Source of the DNA: Chitinophagaceae bacterium
Lineage (GTDB): Bacteria > Bacteroidota > Bacteroidia > Chitinophagales > Chitinophagaceae
Reading direction: 5' to 3'
Assembly (NCBI GenBank): GCA_003509845.1
Contig: DOMR01000017.1
Span: forward strand, 1-7,820
Length of the DNA: 7,820 bases
Positions 1-7,163 of the stretch are shown here, one piece after another; positions within the stretch are counted from its first letter, which is position 1; each line of letters begins with the position of its first letter. A program made the position numbers and the translations under genes. Under the pieces are notes generated by a model, which was not told where the DNA came from, searched no databases, and worked only from the letters and a program-made list of their open reading frames with translations.

Positions 1-1143
1 ACTTCTTTGCCTTTCTGCGATTCGTATCAACCGAAATAGAAAAAACAAATACAAACCTAGGAATGTAAAAGTTCCCACAAATCCAAAAGCTTCTCCTAAG
101 GAAGTAAATATAAAATCAGTATGTTGTGCGGGTACATATTTTCCTCTGGTTTGCGTCCCCTTTAAAAAACCTCTTCCCCAAAATCCCCCGGAACCAATGG
201 CAATTTTACTTTGTTTCACATTATAGTCATCTGGCTTGCGCGCTGCTTTTTTATTAACAGCTGTTTTGTTAAAAGATTTTACATTTTGGCCACAATCATA
301 TTCTTTACCCATCATGCTATATATACGTGTGCTTTGATAACACTCTAATACGTTATTGAAAATATAAGGCACGACATATTTAATCGTCCCAAAACAAATC
401 GCCCAAATAGATATAATGACTAGGATTGAATTTTTATTTCTTTTGAATTTTTTAATCAGATTGATAATAAATAATCCAGCTATGACAGAAATAATTATAG
501 ATAGTATGGTGGGATCTAATAACAAAGTAGCTATCACTAAGATGGCAAATGATAGCAACACCACTAAAATAATAGGAGGAAGCCCTTCTCTATACATGGC
601 AAATATAAAAGCACTATATACTAATGCTAAGCCTAGCTCATGTTGCATCACAGATAAAATAGCAGGTAGTATAATCATGGCGCCTGCAATCAGGTGCGAT
701 TTTAATTTAGAAAAGTCGGTTTCGGGTTTTGAAATAAACTTAGCTAGTATTAATGCAGTAAATATTTTACATAATTCAGCAGGTTGTAAATTAAATCCGC
801 CTGCAATGGGTATCCAGCTTTTAGATCCATTGATATCCTTTCCTAAAACAAAAGTAGCCAGCATTAACAATAGTCCTAAAACATACAAAACATTCGATAG
901 TGCAGTAAATACTTTGCTATCCATGAGCAGGATAAAAACGGCAATGAAGGCGCAAAATATCGCAAAATAGATTTGCTTGCTATAATTGGTCTTCGCTGTT
1001 AAAAAAGAGTTGCTCCAATTTAAATTAGGGTTATACTCCACCATGAATATGCATAAAATACCAATAGCCACCATTATTACATATAATAATATTACCGCGA
1101 AGTCGGTTCCCTTTGAAAAATTATTATTGTTATAGTTTACCAT
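1..1143 (-). CDS. rodA: Rod shape-determining protein RodA, SEDS peptidoglycan glycosyltransferase (3' end outside window)
   Basis: RodA is an inner-membrane SEDS protein that polymerises lipid II into glycan strands with PBP2 during lateral wall growth. I translated 381 residues by hand from the ATG at 1143; the frame stays open to base 1, so the C-terminus (probably a few tens of residues) is missing. Visible signatures are GSKSWIPIAGGFNLQPAELCK at about 106-126 minus its first residue, QSKIAIGSGGFWGRGF at 311-326, and VPAQHTDFIFTSLGEAFGFVG at about 337-357 (HTDFIF at 341-346). Asp343 in HTDFIF is the likely counterpart of the essential SEDS aspartate, and Trp110 of the conserved tryptophan. 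Many hydrophobic segments are present (about 14-34, 58-74, 83-100, 152-166, 171-184, 188-208, 212-230, 239-262, 350-371). The start overlaps the end of mrdA by 14 nt, suggesting coupled translation. Oddities are QHELGLAL at 167-174, where QPDxGxAL is usual, and an enlarged basic loop at about 279-309. The assignment is secure. Confidence 0.95.
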   Translation of the reverse strand, partial: MVNYNNNNFSKGTDFAVILLYVIMVAIGILCIFMVEYNPNLNWSNSFLTAKTNYSKQIYFAIFCAFIAVFILLMDSKVFTALSNVLYVLGLLLMLATFVLGKDINGSKSWIPIAGGFNLQPAELCKIFTALILAKFISKPETDFSKLKSHLIAGAMIILPAILSVMQHELGLALVYSAFIFAMYREGLPPIILVVLLSFAILVIATLLLDPTILSIIISVIAGLFIINLIKKFKRNKNSILVIISIWAICFGTIKYVVPYIFNNVLECYQSTRIYSMMGKEYDCGQNVKSFNKTAVNKKAARKPDDYNVKQSKIAIGSGGFWGRGFLKGTQTRGKYVPAQHTDFIFTSLGEAFGFVGTFTFLGLYLFFLFRLIRIAERQRS

Positions 1144-3253
1144 TTTTTTTCGCTGTTGCTTTTTTCTTTTTTTCTAATGGGTCTATTGCAGTTTCCTTGT
1201 TCGCCTTGCTTGAAGGCAATGGTTTGTTTGGGGGTGTTACAGGGAGGGTATCTATTTTTTTTGGCGTGTCCAATGCTAGTTTCGTCGGTGCAATTTCAGA
1301 TAACATTTCCATATCCCATACATCAGCGAGCTCATCATTGTTATACTCAAATGGGGTTAGCATTTCTGTTTTGTTATTACGAACATACCAGCTTTTAATG
1401 GCGGCAGGCATTAAGTCCACATTAGATAAATTTTCTGCTTTCAATTTACTTTCAGTGGTTAAAGTATCATTTAAATATTTTTCCATCATGAGCCCCGCAA
1501 TAGGGCCCGCCCAAGTGGAACCATAACCCGCATTCTCTACCACTACGGCTACGGCAATTGTGGGATTTTCTTTTGGGGCAAAACAAACAAATAAGGAATG
1601 GTTTTTTCCGTGTGGGTTTTGGGCAGTTCCTGTTTTAGCGCAAAATTCATGCCCAGGCACTTTGATAAATGCAGCAGTTCCTATTACAGTTACATCATGC
1701 ATGCCTTCTTTGATAACATCAAAATATTGTTTTGCAATTTTAGTTACTTCAATTTTAGTTCTATATTTTTCAAGCATCGCCTTATCATCTTCATCTTCAT
1801 TTTCAATACTGTCCACAAAATGGGGCGTGTAATAAAATCCGGAATTCGCTAGGTAGGCCATTGCATTGGCTAATTGAAGTGGGGTTGCTGTCATTCGGTC
1901 CTGGCCAATACCCAAGGTTAACATGTAACAGCTGTTCCAGTATTTGGCACCGCCAAAATCTCGACTGTATTGTGCCGTATCGGGAATGTTAGCTCTATTT
2001 TCACTTGGTAAATCCACGCCTAACTTTTTTCCAAATCCAAATGCATTCATATATTCTTTCCATTTTAAATATCCTTTTTTTGCATTGTGGTATTGTGGGT
2101 TATCAATCGCCATTCTAAACACTTGCAAAAAGTATGAGTTACATGAATAAGCTAATGCTAGTTGTAAGTTAGCTGCATGACCAGGATTGTGGTGTTCACA
2201 TTTACGCGGATCACCGCAAGCGCCATAAGAACCACGGCAATTATATCCATAATCGGGTGTGATTAAACCCTCGTCTAATGCAATCAAAGCACCCAAAGGT
2301 TTAAAAGTAGAGCCTGGTGGATATTGTCCTTTAATTGCTCGGTTGTATATGGGACGCGCGGTATCTAATAATAATCTACCAATTGTCTTACGACGTTGGT
2401 TTCCGGTTAATAAATTTGGATTATACCCTGGACTTGAGGCCATGGCAATAATGCCGCCTGTTTTTGGATTGATGGCAACTGCGCTTCCAATTTTATGTTG
2501 TAATAATTTTTCAGCTAATTGCTGTACTTCTACATCCATACTTGTAAAAATATTTCTGCCTGCAATAGCTAGGGTATCATAAATACCTTTTTCATAAGCA
2601 CCTTGAATTTTTCCTTTATTGTCTCGCAAAAATCGCGTTACCCCTCTTTGCCCCATTAAAATAGGTTCATAAAATCGCTCTAGTCCGGTCATACCTGCAT
2701 AATCACCCATTTCGTAACCTTCTGCGGCATGTTTTTGCAAAAAATTCACATCGACTTCGGCAACATATCCTAAAACATGCGCTGCAGTATTATATGGGTA
2801 GGATCGGATACTTCGTTCAGATAAAGTAAAACCAGGAAAGCGATATAGGTTTTCATTTAATTGCGCATAGGTTTCTGCAGATAAAAAAGGTTCAAACGCG
2901 CTTGCCTTAACCCTTGTGTTTTTTATAATTGCTTCAATAATTCTTTTTGAATACGTTGCTTTATCAATTTTTAAAATTTGACAAAGCATATTCGTGTCAA
3001 CCCCTTTTGCTTCATTGGGTATGACCACTAAGTCATAACTAATGGTATTTTCAAGCATGGCCTTTTTTCGACGATCATAAATAATGCCACGATCCGGGTA
3101 AATAATTTTTCTATATATCGCGTTATTGTCTGCAGCTAATTTATATTTTGACGAAAAAATTTGCAAACTGATAAGTTGCACAATAAGAATAGTAAATATA
3201 ATCCCAATAATAATTTGAATAATTCCACCCCTGTTTTGATTATATACGGACAT
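1130..3253 (-). CDS. mrdA: Penicillin-binding protein 2, elongasome peptidoglycan transpeptidase
   Basis: This class B PBP cross-links peptidoglycan on the outer face of the inner membrane and works with RodA. The 707-residue product has one N-terminal membrane anchor (about 10-31), a pedestal region beginning with the conserved YPDRGIIYDR at 52-61, and a transpeptidase domain from about 255 to 595. The three penicillin-binding motifs are intact: STFK at 315-318 (acyl-acceptor Ser315), SCN at 370-372, and KTG at 540-542 followed by TAQ. A Cys/His-rich stretch lies between the first two motifs (C339, C346, C352, H354, H355, H359, C371). After the catalytic domain comes a tail of about 110 residues whose last 50 or so are rich in Pro and Lys. 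The ATG at 3253 follows the mreD stop by 3 nt, and the 3' end overlaps rodA. PBP2 rather than FtsI/PBP3 is supported by the mreD and rodA neighbours and the sequence style. Confidence 0.96.
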   Translation of the reverse strand: MSVYNQNRGGIIQIIIGIIFTILIVQLISLQIFSSKYKLAADNNAIYRKIIYPDRGIIYDRRKKAMLENTISYDLVVIPNEAKGVDTNMLCQILKIDKATYSKRIIEAIIKNTRVKASAFEPFLSAETYAQLNENLYRFPGFTLSERSIRSYPYNTAAHVLGYVAEVDVNFLQKHAAEGYEMGDYAGMTGLERFYEPILMGQRGVTRFLRDNKGKIQGAYEKGIYDTLAIAGRNIFTSMDVEVQQLAEKLLQHKIGSAVAINPKTGGIIAMASSPGYNPNLLTGNQRRKTIGRLLLDTARPIYNRAIKGQYPPGSTFKPLGALIALDEGLITPDYGYNCRGSYGACGDPRKCEHHNPGHAANLQLALAYSCNSYFLQVFRMAIDNPQYHNAKKGYLKWKEYMNAFGFGKKLGVDLPSENRANIPDTAQYSRDFGGAKYWNSCYMLTLGIGQDRMTATPLQLANAMAYLANSGFYYTPHFVDSIENEDEDDKAMLEKYRTKIEVTKIAKQYFDVIKEGMHDVTVIGTAAFIKVPGHEFCAKTGTAQNPHGKNHSLFVCFAPKENPTIAVAVVVENAGYGSTWAGPIAGLMMEKYLNDTLTTESKLKAENLSNVDLMPAAIKSWYVRNNKTEMLTPFEYNNDELADVWDMEMLSEIAPTKLALDTPKKIDTLPVTPPNKPLPSSKANKETAIDPLEKKKKATAKKNGKL

Positions 3254-3256
3254 GCA

Positions 3257-3778
3257 CTATCTTTTTAGTTTTCGTCGATTCATTAAAAGTTCAACTAAAA
3301 AAATCAAAACCACACTCATGACACTTGTCGCTATTACTTTTCCTAAAAAGTATCCGAAGCTGCCAAATTGCAACCATTCTAACAGTACCAAATAAAAATG
3401 ATGAATAAAAGTTAAAACAAATACATAAAATAAATAAGGTCCCCATCCCATGGTGCCGATACTCGGTTCTTTGTTAACCTCCTCGGATGCTTCTTGTGCT
3501 AATAATAAATTCAAGATACTTGGACGTACATATGCCATAAGTCCGCAAGCAGCAGCATGAAGGCCTGGTGTGTTTGAAAACAAGTCCAGAATAAAACCAA
3601 TCAAAAAACCTAAAAAGGTAATGGTCAATCTACTTGTGCCAAAGGGCATCCACAAAATAAATATAAAATATAAATAGGGCGTAATGAATTGATGAATCGG
3701 GGGTACTTCTTTTAGGACGACTACTTGAACGAGTAGAAATAATATAAAACGGATACTATTTTTAATAAAACTATTCAT
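3257..3778 (-). CDS. mreD: Rod shape-determining protein MreD
   Basis: MreD is a small polytopic inner-membrane subunit of the elongasome that partners MreC and links it to PBP2/RodA. The product has 173 residues, a usual MreD length, and is strongly hydrophobic, with likely membrane segments near 8-24, 33-46, 50-67, 71-88, 114-135 and 143-165 and a basic C-terminus (NRRKLKR). The best family mark is GFLIGFILDLFSNTPGLHA at 57-75, matching the conserved GxxxGxxxDLF segment of MreD. The ATG at 3778 lies inside the end of mreC (TAATGAATAG, an 8-nt overlap), which favours coupled translation, and the stop is 3 nt before the mrdA start. Sequence conservation in MreD is low, so position between mreC and mrdA carries part of the identification. 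Confidence 0.93.
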   Translation of the reverse strand: MNSFIKNSIRFILFLLVQVVVLKEVPPIHQFITPYLYFIFILWMPFGTSRLTITFLGFLIGFILDLFSNTPGLHAAACGLMAYVRPSILNLLLAQEASEEVNKEPSIGTMGWGPYLFYVFVLTFIHHFYLVLLEWLQFGSFGYFLGKVIATSVMSVVLIFLVELLMNRRKLKR

Positions 3779-4625
3779 TAGGTGTTTTATTTTTTTCTAT
3801 CTCTAATTGCTCATTCATTCTTTTATTTTCAACCAAGTAGATCAATTCTAAATTATAAAAGTTAGTCGTAGATTTTAATTCCAAGGTCAAGAAATTACTA
3901 GCAGGATCAACCACCACTTTTGCAACACGGCCAATCATTAATTGTGCAGGGAAACTTGCTGAATAAGGACTCGTTAAAACTGAATCACCTATTTTAGGCG
4001 CAGCACTTTTTGAAATATTTTTCAACGTCAAAATATCAGGATTACTTCCATCCCATTCCACGGTACCAGCCACCTTATCGCGTTTTAACATGGCACTCAC
4101 TTTGCTATTGCGATGAAGCAAGCTCATTATTTTACTGTAATTATCATTCACTTCAATCACAATACCCACAATACTTCCATCTGGGCTTATGGCAGCCATA
4201 TCTTTTTTAACGCCCTGCAAGGCGCCACGTTCAATGGTGATATAATTTTTTTGCAGTGTAAATGTGTTGCCTACTACTTTTGCTGGGTAGTAATAAAACT
4301 TTCTAGTTTTTTCAAGACTGTCCTTGCGTAAGATTAATGTACCCGATTTTTTTGTAGTATCAAATGGAACAAAATTTTGTGCTAGTTGATTACGAAGCGC
4401 AACATTTTCAGCAGCCAATAAAGCGTTCGTTTTTTTTAAGCCAAAAAAATAAGACCAGTTGTTATATCTGGTATTGATATCGCCAATCACTTGATTGGTC
4501 ATTCCGCCAAAAAATGTTTGGTGTGATTTGCTATAGGAAGACAACATCACTAATGATACAATTTGTAGTATCAAAAAAGTAAAAAAAGTGAAATTCTGTC
4601 TTATGAACCCAATGATATTCTTCAA
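3771..4625 (-). CDS. mreC: Rod shape-determining protein MreC (TTG start)
   Basis: MreC is a single-pass inner-membrane protein whose periplasmic part binds and activates PBP2. The 284-residue product shows an N-terminal membrane segment (about 10-30), a likely coiled coil (about 60-84, LKKTNALLAAENVALRNQLA), then the beta-rich MreC core. The core includes YITIERGALQGVKKDMA at 128-144, DGSIVGIV at 149-156, NYSKIMSLLHRNSKVSAML at 162-180, and GDSVLTSPYSASFPAQLMIG at 213-232. The start is TTG at 4625: the in-frame upstream codons are stop-AGG-CGA-TCA-CCA with no ATG, and the first internal Met (residue 27) would delete most of the membrane anchor. An AAAGG motif sits 9 nt before the TTG. The gene follows mreB after 38 nt and overlaps mreD by 8 nt. 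Length is normal for the family. Confidence 0.94.
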   Translation of the reverse strand: MKNIIGFIRQNFTFFTFLILQIVSLVMLSSYSKSHQTFFGGMTNQVIGDINTRYNNWSYFFGLKKTNALLAAENVALRNQLAQNFVPFDTTKKSGTLILRKDSLEKTRKFYYYPAKVVGNTFTLQKNYITIERGALQGVKKDMAAISPDGSIVGIVIEVNDNYSKIMSLLHRNSKVSAMLKRDKVAGTVEWDGSNPDILTLKNISKSAAPKIGDSVLTSPYSASFPAQLMIGRVAKVVVDPASNFLTLELKSTTNFYNLELIYLVENKRMNEQLEIEKNKTPNE

Positions 4626-4634
4626 TGGTGATCG

Positions 4635-4639
4635 CCTTT
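4635..4639 (-). promoter_or_regulatory. Shine-Dalgarno-like site supporting the TTG start of mreC
   Basis: On the minus strand AAAGG lies 9 nt upstream of the TTG at 4625. Other starts in this window are preceded by A/T-rich sequence without a clear Shine-Dalgarno motif, as is common in Bacteroidota. A recognisable one here, next to a non-ATG codon, helps decide the start. The function is inferred from spacing and sequence only. Confidence 0.45.
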
Positions 4640-4663
4640 ATAAAAGTTGATTAAATAAATCTT

Positions 4664-5689
4664 TTATCTCATGATGAATGGGAATCGTTGGTAGTTCTTC
4701 AATGCAATACCTGTTCCACGCACCACACTTTTAAGTGGATCTTCTGCAATGTGCACAGGTAATTTAATTTTTGAACTCAAACGCTTATCCAAACCACGTA
4801 ATAATGCACCACCGCCAGTTAAATACAAACCGCGACGATAAATATCTGCAGCTAATTCAGGAGGTGTTGTTTCCAACGCCTTCAAAATTGCTTCTTCTAT
4901 TTTGAAAATACTTTTATCTAATGCTTCCGCAACTTCCTGGTAGCTGACCATAATTTGTTTTGGTATACCTGTTACTAAATCACGTCCATTTACTGGCATA
5001 TCATCTGGTGGGCTATCTAAATCTTTTAATGCAGCACCTACATGAATTTTTATTTGTTCCGCAGTACGCTCGCCAATTAATAAACTATGATATCTTCTTA
5101 ATGCTTCCATAATATCTGCAGTAAATTCATCACCTGCTATACGAATACTTTGATCACAAACAATTCCAGCTAATGCAATAACTGTTATACCAGTTGTACC
5201 ACCTCCAATATCAATAATCATATTTCCAACAGGTTCTTCCACATCAATACCAATTCCTAGAGCGGCAGCCATCGGTTCGTGAATCATATATACTTCCTTT
5301 GCACCTGCTTGTTCCGCACTATCACGTACTGCTCTTTTTTCAACCTCGGTAATGGAAGATGGAATACATATAACCATTCTCCAACTTGGAGGAAATAAAG
5401 GTTTCTTTGGATAAATCATTTTCATCAACTCGCGAATCATTAATTCAGCAGCGTTGAAATCGGCAATTACGCCATCTTTTAACGGACGCACTGTTTTTAT
5501 ACTTTCATGCGTTTTTTCATGCATGAGCAATGCTTTTTTACCAACGCCTAAAACTTCCTTCATATTATTTCTGTTCAAAGCAATAATAGATGGTTCATTC
5601 ACGACAACTTCATCATTGTGAATGATAAGGGTATTAGCAGTACCTAAGTCCATTGCTATTTCCTGTGTAAAAAAGTTAAATATGCCCAT
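4664..5689 (-). CDS. mreB: Actin-like rod shape-determining protein MreB
   Basis: MreB is a bacterial actin that forms ATP-dependent filaments on the inner membrane face and orients the lateral-wall synthesis machinery. The product has 341 residues, a typical length. Actin-fold motifs are all present: phosphate-1 loop MDLGTANT at 13-20, the HEPMAAALG segment at 137-145 with the probable catalytic Glu138, phosphate-2 loop DIGGGTTG at 160-167, and the adenosine-binding TGGGALLRG at 291-299. The N-terminus MGIFNFFTQ is hydrophobic and could help membrane contact. The ATG at 5689 is favoured because it places this conserved N-terminus directly before the first nucleotide-binding loop. It is the first gene of the mreBCD-mrdA-rodA run and has a plausible promoter immediately upstream. 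Confidence 0.98.
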   Translation of the reverse strand: MGIFNFFTQEIAMDLGTANTLIIHNDEVVVNEPSIIALNRNNMKEVLGVGKKALLMHEKTHESIKTVRPLKDGVIADFNAAELMIRELMKMIYPKKPLFPPSWRMVICIPSSITEVEKRAVRDSAEQAGAKEVYMIHEPMAAALGIGIDVEEPVGNMIIDIGGGTTGITVIALAGIVCDQSIRIAGDEFTADIMEALRRYHSLLIGERTAEQIKIHVGAALKDLDSPPDDMPVNGRDLVTGIPKQIMVSYQEVAEALDKSIFKIEEAILKALETTPPELAADIYRRGLYLTGGGALLRGLDKRLSSKIKLPVHIAEDPLKSVVRGTGIALKNYQRFPFIMR

Positions 5690-5726
5690 TGTAAATCGTT
5701 ATTTGAATGATACTAGTTGATTGTAG

Positions 5727-5757
5727 CAAAATTCAACTAAAATTACCGAAATACAAA
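5727..5757 (-). promoter_or_regulatory. Putative Bacteroidota-type promoter of the mreB operon
   Basis: Read on the minus strand, TTTG (5757-5754) is followed after 19 nt by GAATTTTG (5734-5727). The Bacteroidota primary-sigma consensus is TTTG, 19-21 nt, TAnnTTTG, so the -33 box is exact, the spacing fits, and the -7 box differs only at its first base. Transcription would begin near 5720, leaving a leader of roughly 30 nt before mreB. The AT-rich context raises the chance of random matches. Confidence 0.5.
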
Positions 5758-5775
5758 GCTTTTTACAAATGAATC

Positions 5776-5811
5776 AAAAAAGAATTTTCAAGTAAAAATT
5801 TATGGAAATTC
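5776..5811 (-). terminator. Weak terminator candidate after purD
   Basis: On the minus strand GAATTT (5811-5806) can pair with AAATTC (5787-5782) across an 18-nt loop, followed directly by six T residues (5781-5776). The position, overlapping the purD stop and ending before the mreB promoter, is right for a terminator. The stem has only six pairs, mostly A-T, and the loop is large, so read-through from purD into mreB is quite possible. Confidence 0.2.
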
Positions 5812-7083
5812 AAACCCAATATCTTTCCTGAAATACATGCCATCAAAATGGATCTTAGACAATCCATTTTTTGCTTTTAAGACAGCATCTTGTAAGTTGG
5901 TTCCTTGTGCAGTGACTGCTAAAACACGACCACCACTTGTAACGATCTCACTTTCATGAAAGCTAGTACCAGCTTGAAATACATGGGTATCTGGTAGTGC
6001 TTTTGCTTGTTCAATACCAGTAATGATAAAATTATTTTTGTAAGCACCAGGATAACCACCACTCACTGCCATAACAGTCGCAAAACTTGCAGTATGGTAT
6101 TCAATATTGACGTCTTCTAAAGTGCCATTATCGGCCGCTGCTAATAAACTCACTAAATCGGTTTGTAATCGGGGTAGAATTACTTCAGTTTCTGGGTCCC
6201 CTAGGCGGCAATTATATTCTATCACGTAGGGGTCGCCTCCTTGATTCATCAGCCCAAAGAATACGAAACCCTTATAAGTCATATTTTCTTTATGAATACC
6301 TTGAATGGTAGGTTTTATAATGCGTTCTTCCACTTTTTTCATAAACGTATCATCCATAAATGGAACTGGACTTACGCAACCCATTCCTCCTGTATTAAGT
6401 CCTGTATCGCCTTCGCCTATTCGTTTGTAGTCCTTTGCATGACCTATAATTTTGTAATTTTTCCCATCTGTTAATGCAAAAACACTGACTTCAATTCCAG
6501 TTAAAAATTCCTCAATGACTACTTTAGCGCTGGCATCCCCAAATTGTTTATTAAGGATCATTTCTTCAAAACTTTCAATGGCTTCTTTATGTGTAAGTGC
6601 AATAATGACGCCCTTTCCAGCGGCCAAGCCATCGGCTTTGAGTACCACGGGTAAGGTATGTTTAGCGATGTATTCCTTGCCTTGCTCATAGTTTTCAAGC
6701 GTAAATTCAGCATAACCTGCTGTTGGAATTTGGTGCCTTTGCATAAAGTGTTTGCTAAAAGCCTTACTTCCCTCCAATTGGGCAGCTTCTGCACTTGGCC
6801 CAATCACATTAATATGTCGGGTTGCGTCATCTTCCCCAAAAAAATCATAAATCCCTTTCACCAAGGGATCTTCTGGACCCACAATGATCATTTCAATATT
6901 ATTGGTGAGTGCTGCAGTTTTTAAAGCATCAAAATCTCCCACTTTAATAGGCAAATTGGTACCAAACAACGCAGTACCAGGGTTTCCGGGGGCGATGAAT
7001 AGTTGGTCACATTGGTGACTATTTGCTACTTTCCATGCCAAAGCATGTTCTCTACCACCTGCGCCAATTAATAAAATATTCAT
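5800..7083 (-). CDS. purD: Phosphoribosylamine--glycine ligase (GAR synthetase)
   Basis: PurD is a cytosolic ATP-grasp enzyme that joins glycine to 5-phosphoribosylamine using ATP, giving glycinamide ribonucleotide in de novo purine synthesis. The 427-residue product is full length for the monofunctional family. Motifs in order are GAGGREHA at 7-14, APGNPGT at 31-37, GPEDPLV at 69-75, EGSKAFSK at 104-111, the ATP-grasp segment KADGLAAGKGV at 149-159, and KDYKRIGEGDTGLNTGGMG at 217-235. The metal-binding EYNCRLGDPETE is at 289-300. The ATG at 7083 starts the Rossmann-like N-terminus MNILLIGAGG directly, so it is the only sensible start. The gene is co-directional with mreB, 110 nt upstream of it, and divergent from the peptide transporter. 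No other purine gene is visible in the window. Confidence 0.98.
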   Translation of the reverse strand: MNILLIGAGGREHALAWKVANSHQCDQLFIAPGNPGTALFGTNLPIKVGDFDALKTAALTNNIEMIIVGPEDPLVKGIYDFFGEDDATRHINVIGPSAEAAQLEGSKAFSKHFMQRHQIPTAGYAEFTLENYEQGKEYIAKHTLPVVLKADGLAAGKGVIIALTHKEAIESFEEMILNKQFGDASAKVVIEEFLTGIEVSVFALTDGKNYKIIGHAKDYKRIGEGDTGLNTGGMGCVSPVPFMDDTFMKKVEERIIKPTIQGIHKENMTYKGFVFFGLMNQGGDPYVIEYNCRLGDPETEVILPRLQTDLVSLLAAADNGTLEDVNIEYHTASFATVMAVSGGYPGAYKNNFIITGIEQAKALPDTHVFQAGTSFHESEIVTSGGRVLAVTAQGTNLQDAVLKAKNGLSKIHFDGMYFRKDIGFEFP

Positions 7084-7102
7084 AATTCGTTTGATTGCAC
7101 CA

Positions 7103-7110
7103 CGAAAGTA
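7103..7110 (-). promoter_or_regulatory. Possible -7 element of the purD promoter
   Basis: The minus strand reads TACTTTCG, a 7-of-8 match to the Bacteroidota -7 box TAnnTTTG, ending 19 nt before the purD ATG. No TTTG was found at the expected 19-21 nt upstream, so only half of the promoter is supported. No PurR-like operator or riboswitch can be recognised in the 80-nt spacer at 7084-7163. Confidence 0.3.
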
Positions 7111-7163
7111 AAATTTATTGAAGGGATTTTATTAATTTGAGACAATTAAATAACAAATTACTT

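Noticed and set aside
416..970. A 184-codon plus-strand open frame
   Set aside because: It lies wholly antisense to rodA, whose minus-strand translation shows clear SEDS motifs. The plus-strand product has no recognisable domain.
1113..2582. Several plus-strand open frames of 68-137 codons
   Set aside because: All are antisense to mrdA, which has all three penicillin-binding motifs in the minus frame.
4010..4331. Two overlapping plus-strand open frames of 66 and 72 codons
   Set aside because: They are antisense to the conserved MreC core and have no start-site context or domain signal.
5690..5799. Possible small RNA or riboswitch upstream of mreB
   Set aside because: Only short AT palindromes (AAAGCTTT, GAAAATTC) occur, with no stable structure or known consensus.
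6241..6924. Plus- and minus-strand small open frames inside purD
   Set aside because: They overlap the ATP-grasp region of an intact purD. The 6558-6803 minus frame is just another phase of the same strand.
7084..7163. Promoter for the peptide transporter in the divergent spacer
   Set aside because: TTAATTTG at 7132-7139 resembles a -7 box, but no TTTG lies 19-21 nt upstream and the region is too AT-rich to call.
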